Below, piece by piece: positions 1 through 7,963 of a stretch of 36,059 nt of DNA. Under the pieces are notes generated by a model. That model saw only the letters and a program-made list of their open reading frames with translations, had not been told where the DNA came from and did not search any database. How positions within the stretch are numbered: position 1 is the first letter of the stretch; every line of letters starts with the position of its first letter. The stretch comes from Opitutaceae bacterium (lineage in GTDB: Bacteria > Verrucomicrobiota > Verrucomicrobiia > Opitutales > Opitutaceae), in NCBI GenBank assembly GCA_016794665.1, contig JAEUHB010000387.1, positions 1-36,059 of the forward strand, written 5' to 3'. The translations under genes and the position numbers were made by a program.

Positions 1-30
1 CCTTCGTCTCCCATCTTCAGGTTGCCTTCC

Positions 31-933
31 ATGCCCCCAACGCCGCCTGCCCCCGCGCCTCTTGGCCTCATCGGCATCGGCCTGCTCGGCTCCGTGCTCG
101 CCGAGCGCCTGCTGGCCGGCGGCTTCGCCGTGCTCGGCCACGACCTCGACGCGGCGCGGCTCGAGGCCTTCCGCCGCGCCGGCGGCACGGCCGCCGGCGA
201 CGCCGCGGAGATTTTCCGCCGCTGCGATCGCGTGCTCCTCAGCCTGCCGACCCACTCCGAGGTCGCCGCGCTCCTCTGCGCCCACGGGGCCGCGTTGCGC
301 CCGGGCCTGGCGTTTCTCGACACCACCACCGGCGATCCCGACACCGCCGAGGCCCTCGCCCGCGATCTCGCCGCGCGCGGCGTGCTCTATCTCGACGCCA
401 CGATCTCCGGCAGCAGCGCGCAGGTGCGCGCCGGCACCGCCGTCGTGATGGTGGGCGGCGATCGCGCGGCCTTCGACGCCTGCGCCGACATTTTCACGCG
501 GCTTGGCTGCGAGACCTTTCATACCGGCCCGGCCGGCAGCGGCGCCCGGATGAAGCTGGCGACCAACATCGTGCTTGGCCTCAACCGCGCCGCGCTGGCC
601 GAGGGCCTCGCCTTCGCGCGCGGCGTGGGCCTCGATGCCGCCCAAGCCCTCGCCATCATGCGCGCCGGTCCCGCCTATTCGCGCATCATGGACGGCAAGG
701 GCGAAAAAATGCTCACCGGCGACTTCAAGCCCGAGGCCCGGCTGTCGCAGCATCTCAAGGACGTCCGCCTCATCCTTGGACAGGGCCGCGCCGCCGGGCT
801 GCCGATGACGCTCAGCGCCGCGCACCGGGAAATCCTCGAGGCCGCCGAAGCCGCCGGCCTCGGCCAACTCGACAACAGCGCCCTCATCCGCGTGCTCGCC
901 GCCGAGACGCGCCCCGTGGGGAAATCACCATGA
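31..933 (+). CDS. NAD(P)-dependent oxidoreductase, 3-hydroxyisobutyrate dehydrogenase family
   Basis: A 300-residue beta-hydroxyacid dehydrogenase of the usual family length. The N-terminal Rossmann domain has a clear dinucleotide motif GIGLLG at residues 15-20. The substrate-binding segment ISGSS (125-129) sits where the family has its SGG motif, and the catalytic lysine is K175 in the ARMKLATN stretch. The helical C-terminal domain is complete. There is no signal peptide, so it should act in the cytoplasm, interconverting a small 3-hydroxyacid and its semialdehyde (3-hydroxyisobutyrate, tartronate semialdehyde and similar are the known family substrates). Which one applies here is not visible. 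An in-frame TTG lies at 22, but ATG 31 fits the N-terminus better. Its stop overlaps the next start as ATGA, so it is translationally coupled to the transporter. Its promoter would lie before the window. Confidence 0.9.
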   Translation: MPPTPPAPAPLGLIGIGLLGSVLAERLLAGGFAVLGHDLDAARLEAFRRAGGTAAGDAAEIFRRCDRVLLSLPTHSEVAALLCAHGAALRPGLAFLDTTTGDPDTAEALARDLAARGVLYLDATISGSSAQVRAGTAVVMVGGDRAAFDACADIFTRLGCETFHTGPAGSGARMKLATNIVLGLNRAALAEGLAFARGVGLDAAQALAIMRAGPAYSRIMDGKGEKMLTGDFKPEARLSQHLKDVRLILGQGRAAGLPMTLSAAHREILEAAEAAGLGQLDNSALIRVLAAETRPVGKSP

Positions 934-2180
934 CAACCGCCGCCCCGCTGCCCCGCGGCCAGAACCTGGCCGTCCTCGCCGTGGCCTACCTCGGGCTCGT
1001 CGGCGCGGGATTTCAGCTCGGTCTCATGCCGCTCGCCGCGCTCTCCGCGACCCGCGAGCTGCTGGGCCCGGCCACGCCGCCCGGCGTGGCCGGCGACTGG
1101 TTCGCCCGCTACACCGCGGCGCTCATGCTCGGCGCCGCCTGCGGCGGCATCGCGCTCGGGTGGCTCGGCGACAAGATTGGCCGCGCCCGGGCCACGGGCG
1201 TGAGCATCCTGTGCTATTCGCTCTTCGGCGGCGCGGGCACGTGGGCCGGCTCGCAGGAGCAGCTGCTCGCCTTGCGTTTCCTCGCCGGCCTCGGCATCGG
1301 CGGGATGTGGCCCAACGGCGTCGCGCTCGTCTCCGAATGCTGGGCCGGTGCCACGCGCCCGATGGTCGCCGGCGTGATCGGCACCGGGCTCAACATCGGC
1401 ATCCTCGCCGTCTCGCAGCTCGGGCGGATGCGCCCGGTCACCAGTGACTCGTGGCGCTGGCTGGTCGCGCTCGGCTTTGTCGCCGCGTTGATCGGGGTGA
1501 TCGCGCTGCTTTTCCTGCCGGAGTCGCCCAAGTGGCTCGCCTCCCGCGGCGCGGCGGCGAAACCCGCCACGCCCCTGCGCGAGCTCTTCGCGCCGCCGCT
1601 GCTGCGCACCACGCTCGTCGGGATAGCGCTAGGCGCGATCCCGCTCATCGGCGCGTGGGCCGCCAGCAAGTGGATGATCCCGTGGGCCGACACCGTGGGC
1701 GGCACGGCGCACCCCGGACTCAAGGCGGCCACGCAAGGCTGGTGGGCCGCCGGCGCGATCGCGGGGAGCTTCTTCGGCAGCCACCTCGCGCACCTGCTGG
1801 GGCGCCGCACCGCGTATTTCGCCATCAGCCTAGGCGCGTTTGTGCTGACGAGCGGAATTTTCGTCCTCTCGCAGCCGCTCGCGGCGTCGTTCCTGCCGCT
1901 GGTGTTTGTGCAGGGTCTCGTGTCGACGCTCTTCTTCGGCTGGCTGCCGCTCTGTCTGCCGGAGTTGTTTCCGACCCGCGTGCGCGCCACCGGCACCGGC
2001 ATCGCCTACAACAGCGGTCGCTTCGTGTCCGCGGCCGGCGCGCTCGGCGCGGGTGCGCTCATGGTCTGGTCCGGCGGCGACTACGCGCGCGTCGGCGTGA
2101 TCAGCGGCGGCGTCTATGCCCTCGGCCTCATCGTGATTTGGTTCGCCCCCGACACCTCAAAAAAATCCCTCGACGCATGA
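930..2180 (+). CDS. MFS transporter
   Basis: A 416-residue major facilitator protein with the length and hydrophobic pattern of about twelve membrane helices. The loop between helices 2 and 3 carries the MFS signature GWLGDKIGR, and a PESPKW motif follows helix 6, as in sugar-porter and aromatic-acid/organic-acid MFS subfamilies. A related motif, FPTRVRATGTG, appears in the second half. It should move a small organic solute, probably a sugar, sugar acid or other carboxylate, across the inner membrane. The start overlaps the upstream stop by four bases, and its own stop overlaps the next start in the same way. This places it in the catabolic operon and suggests it imports the product of the periplasmic enzymes encoded downstream. 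Specificity is inferred from context only. Confidence 0.9.
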   Translation: MTTAAPLPRGQNLAVLAVAYLGLVGAGFQLGLMPLAALSATRELLGPATPPGVAGDWFARYTAALMLGAACGGIALGWLGDKIGRARATGVSILCYSLFGGAGTWAGSQEQLLALRFLAGLGIGGMWPNGVALVSECWAGATRPMVAGVIGTGLNIGILAVSQLGRMRPVTSDSWRWLVALGFVAALIGVIALLFLPESPKWLASRGAAAKPATPLRELFAPPLLRTTLVGIALGAIPLIGAWAASKWMIPWADTVGGTAHPGLKAATQGWWAAGAIAGSFFGSHLAHLLGRRTAYFAISLGAFVLTSGIFVLSQPLAASFLPLVFVQGLVSTLFFGWLPLCLPELFPTRVRATGTGIAYNSGRFVSAAGALGAGALMVWSGGDYARVGVISGGVYALGLIVIWFAPDTSKKSLDA

Positions 2181-4846
2181 GAGCCTGGCTTCTCGCCCTG
2201 CCGCTACTACCGACGCTCCTTGGCCGCGCGGCCGAGCCAGCAAGCAGACTCGTCCCCCCCGCCCCACCCGGCTTCGTTGTGGATCTCGCCGCGCGCGAGC
2301 CGCTCATCCGCAATCCGTGCACGATGGCCTTTGACACGCGCGGCCGGCTCTTCGTCGGCCAAGGCCCGCAATACCGGAATCCCAAGCCCGACACACCCGG
2401 CGACACCGTCGAGCTCCTGATCGATTCCGACGGCGACGGCATCTACGACAAGGCGAAGACCTTTGCCCGCGGCCTCAACTGCATCCAAGGCCTCGCGTGG
2501 CGCGGCCGTGACCTCTACATCGCCAACTCGCCCGACCTCACGATCGTCCGCGACCTCGACGGCGACGACGTGGCCGACGAATACATACTCCTCTACACCG
2601 ACCTCGGCAACATTGAGCACGCGCTGCACGGCCTGAACCTCGGGCCCGACGGCAAGCTCTACATGAGCAAGGGCAACTCCAAGGGCCTCAATCATCCCGG
2701 TCGCGTCGCGCCCAAGCCCTTCCGCGAGCTCCACGGCCAGCCCGATCCCGCGGGCGCGCCCGACTTCCCGCCGCCCCGCACCTTCACGAGGGAAAACTAC
2801 CGCGCCACCTACCAGGATCCGAAGGACGACTGGGGCCGCCACGGCGGCATCCTCCGCGCCAACCCCGACGGCACCGCCCTCGAGATCGTCGCGCGCGGCT
2901 TCCGCAATCCCTGGGACATCGCGTTCGATGACGGCTTCAACTGGCTCGGCACCGACAACGACCAGAGCGACGGCGACCGCATCTTCATGCCGTTCTTCGG
3001 CGCGGACTTTGGCTGGGCCCACGCGTGGAGCCCGCACTGGACCGGCGCGAGCCACCTTCCCACCGTGCCGATCAGCGGGCCCGTGTTCACCGGCTCGGGC
3101 ACGGGTGTCGTGTTTTCCGATACGCCCGGATGGCCCGCGGCGCAGCGCGGCGTGTGGTTCATCAACGACTTTCTTCATCGCACCACTTATCTCTACCGCC
3201 CGCGGTGGGACGGTGCACTGATCCAGCCGGCCGGCGGCAAGTGGGAGCCGTTCCTGCGCGCCGGCGACGCCCTCTTCAACCCGGTCGACATCGAGCTTGC
3301 TCCGGACGGAAGCCTGCTGATCACCGGTTGGGGCAAATCGCTCGGCGCCGAGTTCCGCGACGGGCAGCAGACCAACGAGGGCCGCCTCTTTCGCGTGCGG
3401 CCCGCCGGATTTGTGCCCGCGCCCCCGGCCCACGCGCCCTCCGCGACCAGCGCCATCTCGCAACTCATCCCGACCCTCGCCTCCCCGGTCCCCGCGATTC
3501 GCTCCGCCGCGGCCGATGAACTTCTGCGTCGCGGGCCCGCCGCCCGTCGCGATCTCACGGCCTTACTCGCGCAAAGGAATCTTCCCACCGCCCAGGAAAC
3601 GTGGGCGCTCTGGACGCTGGGCCGGTTCGCCCTCAACGAGGCCGCCCTCGATGCGTGGTTCGCCACCACGGGTGCCGCCCTCTCGGCGAACGCCCGGCTC
3701 CAGTCGCTCGCCATCGTCGCGCACCGCCTGCGCGAGTCGCGTCGCGCGGACGCCCTGCCGCCTGTCGTCGCCGCCGCGCTGCGCGACGCCGAGCCGCGCG
3801 TGCGCTTCGCCGCCCTGCAGGCCATCGCGCAGGCGCCGCGCCCCGCGCTGCTCGAGCCCGTGCTCGCCGCCGCCGCGACCGAGACGGATCGCGTTTCGTT
3901 CTACTCCGCTTGGCACGCGCTGCCGCTCCTCACCTCGCCCGAGAATCTGCGCGCGCTCCTCCGCGATTCGCGCGGCGGTGTGCGCCGCGCCGCGTTCCTC
4001 GCGCTAGCCGATCGCGGCGCGCTCGACGAGCCGCTCGTGCGCTCGCACCTCGGCGACGCCGATCGCGACACCGCCGCGCTCGCCGGCCTCTGGCTCGCGC
4101 GCCGCGACGGCAACCCGCTCCTCGACATCTCCCCGCCGCCCGGCGACTTCGTCGGCGAGGTCCGCGTGAAGATTGTCCCCGGCCTCAAGCCCGCCGTCGT
4201 GCGCTACACCACCAATGGCGCCGAGCCCAGATTCGAGCGGAACGGCGAGGAGGGCGCGAAGCTCAACTTCAACACAACGACCACGCTGAAAGCCGCGCTC
4301 TTCGTCAACGGTCAGAAAGTCGGCAACACCTTCACCGGCGTCTACCGCAAGCTCACCCCGCTCCCGCCGCCGCCCGCCATCACGCTCACGCCGCCCGCCG
4401 CGCCCGTCACGCTCGCGCAGGTCAGCGCCGCGCTCCCGCGCGCCGACGCCACGCGCGGCCGCGCGGTGTTCCATGCCGCCGGCTGCATCGCCTGCCACCG
4501 CGTCGGCGCCGAGGGCGGCGCCTTCGGCCCCGAGCTCACCGGCCTCGGCGCACGCGGCAACGTCGAGCGCGTCATCCGCTCCCTCTTGGAACCGAGCGCC
4601 GAGATCGTCGAGGGCTTCTCGCTCCACACTTACACCCTCCGCAATGGCAAGACCCACGCCGGTCGCATCCTCGAGGAGGGCCAGAGCAATTTCTCAATCA
4701 TCCAGCCCGACGGCCAGTCGGTCACGATCACCCGCACCGAGATCGTGAGCCAGGCGGCTTCCCCGGCCTCAGCGATGCCACCGTATGACCGCGTGATGTC
4801 CGCCGCGGAACTCGCCGCCCTCGTCGCGTGGCTCACCAAGAACTGA
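2177..4846 (+). CDS. PVC-type haem-binding dehydrogenase: beta-propeller, HEAT repeats, cytochrome c
   Basis: An 889-residue exported protein beginning with a signal peptide (about 1-19, LLALPLLPTLLGRA). The order is: a glucose/sorbosone-dehydrogenase-like beta-propeller (about 30-410, with DxDGDG loops), an Ala-rich HEAT-like helical region (about 420-640), a short Fn3-associated or chitobiase C-terminal-like beta domain (about 648-735, with RYTTNGAEP), and a terminal cytochrome c domain with CIACH at 770-774. A methionine in the ASAMPPYDRVMSAAEL segment may be the distal haem ligand. This matches the membrane-bound dehydrogenase family expanded in Planctomycetes and Verrucomicrobia. It probably oxidises a carbohydrate-like substrate in the periplasm and passes electrons to the respiratory chain. 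The frame is open back to 1451, but ATG 2177 gives the signal peptide and the four-base ATGA overlap with the transporter. Confidence 0.9.
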   Translation: MRAWLLALPLLPTLLGRAAEPASRLVPPAPPGFVVDLAAREPLIRNPCTMAFDTRGRLFVGQGPQYRNPKPDTPGDTVELLIDSDGDGIYDKAKTFARGLNCIQGLAWRGRDLYIANSPDLTIVRDLDGDDVADEYILLYTDLGNIEHALHGLNLGPDGKLYMSKGNSKGLNHPGRVAPKPFRELHGQPDPAGAPDFPPPRTFTRENYRATYQDPKDDWGRHGGILRANPDGTALEIVARGFRNPWDIAFDDGFNWLGTDNDQSDGDRIFMPFFGADFGWAHAWSPHWTGASHLPTVPISGPVFTGSGTGVVFSDTPGWPAAQRGVWFINDFLHRTTYLYRPRWDGALIQPAGGKWEPFLRAGDALFNPVDIELAPDGSLLITGWGKSLGAEFRDGQQTNEGRLFRVRPAGFVPAPPAHAPSATSAISQLIPTLASPVPAIRSAAADELLRRGPAARRDLTALLAQRNLPTAQETWALWTLGRFALNEAALDAWFATTGAALSANARLQSLAIVAHRLRESRRADALPPVVAAALRDAEPRVRFAALQAIAQAPRPALLEPVLAAAATETDRVSFYSAWHALPLLTSPENLRALLRDSRGGVRRAAFLALADRGALDEPLVRSHLGDADRDTAALAGLWLARRDGNPLLDISPPPGDFVGEVRVKIVPGLKPAVVRYTTNGAEPRFERNGEEGAKLNFNTTTTLKAALFVNGQKVGNTFTGVYRKLTPLPPPPAITLTPPAAPVTLAQVSAALPRADATRGRAVFHAAGCIACHRVGAEGGAFGPELTGLGARGNVERVIRSLLEPSAEIVEGFSLHTYTLRNGKTHAGRILEEGQSNFSIIQPDGQSVTITRTEIVSQAASPASAMPPYDRVMSAAELAALVAWLTKN

Positions 4847-4853
4847 TTTCGCC

Positions 4854-5903
4854 ATGAAACTCACCCGCCGGGAATTCATCGCGGCCTCCGCCGCCGCAGC
4901 CACCGTTCCTTCCGTCGCCGCCGCCTCCGCCGCCGCCGGCCGGATCGATTGCCAGTCGCACCTGTTCGTGCCCGACCTGCTCACGCTCATGGAAAGGCGC
5001 ACCGCCGATCCGCGCGTCTTCACGCGCGACGGCACGCGCTACATCCAGATGGGCGACTGGCTCCGCAAGGTCCCGCCGCTTTACACCGATGTCGCCAACA
5101 AGCTCGCCGTGATGGACGCCTCCGGCATCGCGATGACAGCACTCTCGATCAACGACCCTGGTCCCGAGTGGTTCGGCGCCGACGGCCCCGCCGTCGCGCA
5201 GCTCCTCAACGACTACATCGCCGGCCTCGCGCGCAAACACCCGACGCGTTTCTTCGGCCTCTGCGTCCTGCCCACGCAGGACATCCGCGCCTCCCTCGCC
5301 GAGCTCGATCGCTGCGTGAAGCGGCTCGGGATGAAAGGCTGGCTCCTCTACACCAACCTCGCCGGAAAATTCCCCGATGAACCCGAGTTCCGCCCGCTCT
5401 TCGCCCGCGCCGTCGAGCTCGACATCCCGGTGCTCCTCCATCCCGCGAAGCCGATCACCACCGACCTCGTCAAGGCGTATGAGATGACGAGCACCCTTGG
5501 AAACATGTTCGACAACACCATCGCGCTCACTCGCCTGCTGATGTCCGGCATCCTCGACGAGTTTCCCAGGCTCAAGCTCGTGTGTCCGCATCTCGGCGGC
5601 ACGCTCCCCTACATCGTCGGCCGCCTTGATCACCAGGTGCACGTGCTCAAGCGCGGTCCGCAAAATCTCCAGCGCAAGCCCAGCGACTACGTCCGCTCCA
5701 TCTACATGGACATCGTCTCCCCGCTGCCCGAGGCGATGCGCTTCGCCCTCGATTTCAGCGGCCCCGACAAGCTGCTCTTCTCGAGCGACCACCCGTGGGT
5801 GCAGCCGAAGGAAATCCTCGACCCGTTCCTCTCGCTCAAGCTCCCCGCCGCCACCGAGCAAAAGGTCCTCTCGGGCAACGCGCGAAAACTCTTCGGCGTC
5901 TGA
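4854..5903 (+). CDS. Tat-exported amidohydrolase (amidohydrolase_2 family)
   Basis: A 349-residue TIM-barrel metal-dependent hydrolase with a twin-arginine leader (TRREFI at 4-9 followed by an Ala-rich segment), so it is probably exported folded. Family motifs are present: the first-strand metal site appears as DCQSH (32-36), then LLHPAKP, KLVCPHLGG and, near the end, SSDHPW with the catalytic aspartate. The usual first-strand pattern is DxHxH, and here the first histidine is replaced by Gln34. Relatives include decarboxylases of the ACMSD type and lactonases. Located just after a probable sugar dehydrogenase, a periplasmic lactonase or esterase role is a reasonable guess but not shown. The start follows the upstream stop by seven bases, and the leader TTTCGCC has no Shine-Dalgarno sequence. 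Confidence 0.88.
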   Translation: MKLTRREFIAASAAAATVPSVAAASAAAGRIDCQSHLFVPDLLTLMERRTADPRVFTRDGTRYIQMGDWLRKVPPLYTDVANKLAVMDASGIAMTALSINDPGPEWFGADGPAVAQLLNDYIAGLARKHPTRFFGLCVLPTQDIRASLAELDRCVKRLGMKGWLLYTNLAGKFPDEPEFRPLFARAVELDIPVLLHPAKPITTDLVKAYEMTSTLGNMFDNTIALTRLLMSGILDEFPRLKLVCPHLGGTLPYIVGRLDHQVHVLKRGPQNLQRKPSDYVRSIYMDIVSPLPEAMRFALDFSGPDKLLFSSDHPWVQPKEILDPFLSLKLPAATEQKVLSGNARKLFGV

Positions 5904-5916
5904 ACGCCGCCCCGCC

Positions 5917-6960
5917 ATGCACCGCCGCCAATTCCTCGCCACCAGTGCCGCCGCATCCGCCGCGCTCGTCGCGCCGCGCGCCCTCCGCGCCGCCGCCGCG
6001 CCCGCGCGCATCCCGATCGGTTTCCTCGGCGTCACCTACTCGCATGGCCCCGCCAAGCTCGATCTCGCGCTCAAATCCCCCGACTGGGAATTCATCGGCG
6101 CCTGCGATCCCACGCCCGCCGGCCGCGCGATTTGCGAGAAGGCCGGCGCCAAGATGATCTCGCAGGACGAGCTGTTCGCCCGCGCCCGCGTCGTCGCCGT
6201 CGAATCGGAGATTCGCGACCACGCCGCGCACGCGCTCCTCGCGCTCCGCGCCGGCAAGCACGTCCACCTTGAGAAGCCCACCGCCGCCACGCTCGCCGAC
6301 GCCCGCGCCGTCTTCGCCCTCGCCCGCGAGAAAAATCTCCTCGTCCAGGGCGGCTTCATGTGGCGCTACCACCCCGGCTTCCGCGCGATCTTCGAGGCCG
6401 CGCGCGCCGGCTGGCTCGGCGACATCTACCTCGTGCGCGGCTTCGTCTCCAACAATTTGACCGCCGACCGCCGCAAGGAGTGGGCTGAGTTTCCCGGCGG
6501 CTCGATGTTCGAGCTCGGCTCGCACTTGATCGACGCCTCCGTGCGCCTGCTCGGAAAACCGAAGGCCATAACGCCCTTCCTCGCGCGCCACAGCGCCACC
6601 GCCGACGCGCTCCGCGACAACAACCTCGCCGTCCTCGACTACGACCGCGCGCGCGCCGTGATCTTCAACACCGCGCTCCAAGCCGGCGGCGCGCCCCAGC
6701 GCTCCTTCGAGGTCCTCGGCACCAAGGGCACCGCGACGCTCACCCCCATCGAGCCCGGCAAGCTCACCTTCGACCTCACCGCCGCCGCCGGACCCTACAA
6801 AAAAGGCGCGCAGGAAGTCCCGCTCCCCGCCTACAAGCGCTACGTCGACGATCTCATCGAGCTCGCCGCCGTCGTCCGTGGCGAGAAGAAGCTCACCGTC
6901 CCACTCGAAGAGGAATTCCTCGTCGCCGAAACCGTCCTCCGCGCCAGCGGCATGGCGTGA
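5917..6960 (+). CDS. Tat-exported Gfo/Idh/MocA family oxidoreductase
   Basis: A 347-residue protein starting with a twin-arginine leader (RRQFL at 3-7, then an Ala-rich stretch to about 29). The Rossmann segment reads GFLGVTYSHG (35-44) instead of the classic GxGxxG, a variant resembling the GLDTSH type in some family members of this phylum. The EKP motif is at 119-121 and the C-terminal catalytic-type motif GSHLID at 201-206. The family oxidises, reduces or isomerises sugars and inositols using a tightly held NAD(P). Export by Tat would carry the folded protein with its cofactor, as in Zymomonas glucose-fructose oxidoreductase. The frame is open upstream to 5626, but the Tat leader and the 13-base spacing to the amidohydrolase stop fix ATG 5917. 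The substrate is unknown. Confidence 0.88.
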   Translation: MHRRQFLATSAAASAALVAPRALRAAAAPARIPIGFLGVTYSHGPAKLDLALKSPDWEFIGACDPTPAGRAICEKAGAKMISQDELFARARVVAVESEIRDHAAHALLALRAGKHVHLEKPTAATLADARAVFALAREKNLLVQGGFMWRYHPGFRAIFEAARAGWLGDIYLVRGFVSNNLTADRRKEWAEFPGGSMFELGSHLIDASVRLLGKPKAITPFLARHSATADALRDNNLAVLDYDRARAVIFNTALQAGGAPQRSFEVLGTKGTATLTPIEPGKLTFDLTAAAGPYKKGAQEVPLPAYKRYVDDLIELAAVVRGEKKLTVPLEEEFLVAETVLRASGMA

Positions 6961-6970
6961 GCCGCCACCG

Positions 6971-7954
6971 ATGAAACGCATCCTCTCGCTCGCCCTTTTC
7001 GCCGCCACCGTCTTCTGGGGACGCGGCGCCCTCGCCGCACCCGCCCCCGAAGTCACCTTCATACGCAATCCCTACCACGTCCGCATCGAAATCGGCGGCG
7101 CACATTTCTCGGACTACCTTTACGCTGGCTGGCCCAAGCCCTGTCTCTACCCGATTCGCGACGCCGACGGCACCCGTTACACGCGCGACCATCCCTTCAA
7201 GAAAAACGCAGCCGAAGTCCCCGACCACGACTGGCACCGCGGCGTGTGGTTCGCGCACGGCGCCGTCAACGGCCACGATCTCTGGCGCGAGATTCCCGAG
7301 AAGAAAACCGGCCGCATCGTCCTCGACCAAATCCTCGAGACGCGCCCCGGCCCCACCGGCCTACTGCGCGTGCGCCAGCTCTGGCAGACCCACGACGGGA
7401 AAACCCTCCTCACCGACGAGACCGCGATCCGCATCACGCGCACCGCCGCCGCCACGCTCCTCGACTACGACGTGACGCTGCGCGCCACGCACGGCCCCGT
7501 CACGCTCGGCGACACCGAGGAGGGCACGATGGCCGTGCGCGTGAACGAGCACCTCCGCGTCACACACGGCAAGAATCCCAACAAGCGCCCCGGCACCGGC
7601 GCGCTCGTCAACTCCGCCGGCGACTCCGGCATCCCCGCGTGGGGCAAGCGCGCCGCCTGGGCCGACTATTCCGGCCCACTCCCCGACGGCCGCGTGATCG
7701 GCATCGCGTTGCTCGAGCACCCGCAGAATTTCCGACACCCCACGTGGTGGCACGCGCGCGACTACGGCCTGCTTTCGGCGAACCCGTTTGGCCGGCACGA
7801 TTTCGAGAAACTCAAGGACCAGCCCACACTCGGCGATCACGTCATCCCCGCCGGCGGCGCGCTCACCCTGCGCTACCGCCTCGTCTTCCACCGCGGCGAC
7901 ACCGCCTCCGCCAACATTGCGGGCACCTTCGCCGCCTACGCCGCGGAAAAATAA
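6971..7954 (+). CDS. DUF6807 / PmoA-like exported protein
   Basis: A 327-residue protein with a signal peptide (about 1-22, cleaved near GALAA). The body matches my memory of the DUF6807 or PmoA-like family: an early PKPCLYPI segment, then the signature HDWHRGVWFAHGAVNG and, later, HPTWWHARDYGLLSANPFG. The fold is expected to be an all-beta galactose-mutarotase-like sandwich, and the clustered His/Trp motifs could form a carbohydrate or metal site. Members often sit beside Gfo/Idh/MocA genes in Planctomycetes and Verrucomicrobia, but no firm biochemical role is known to me. The name PmoA should not be read as methane monooxygenase. Start ATG 6971 follows the upstream stop by ten bases and gives a clean signal peptide; the frame itself is open from 6878. 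Confidence 0.82.
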   Translation: MKRILSLALFAATVFWGRGALAAPAPEVTFIRNPYHVRIEIGGAHFSDYLYAGWPKPCLYPIRDADGTRYTRDHPFKKNAAEVPDHDWHRGVWFAHGAVNGHDLWREIPEKKTGRIVLDQILETRPGPTGLLRVRQLWQTHDGKTLLTDETAIRITRTAAATLLDYDVTLRATHGPVTLGDTEEGTMAVRVNEHLRVTHGKNPNKRPGTGALVNSAGDSGIPAWGKRAAWADYSGPLPDGRVIGIALLEHPQNFRHPTWWHARDYGLLSANPFGRHDFEKLKDQPTLGDHVIPAGGALTLRYRLVFHRGDTASANIAGTFAAYAAEK

Positions 7955-7963
7955 TTTCACCCT

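Noticed and set aside
1451..2176. Upstream extension of the haem dehydrogenase frame
   Set aside because: It overlaps the transporter gene, is Arg-rich and lacks similarity; the signal peptide begins at 2177.
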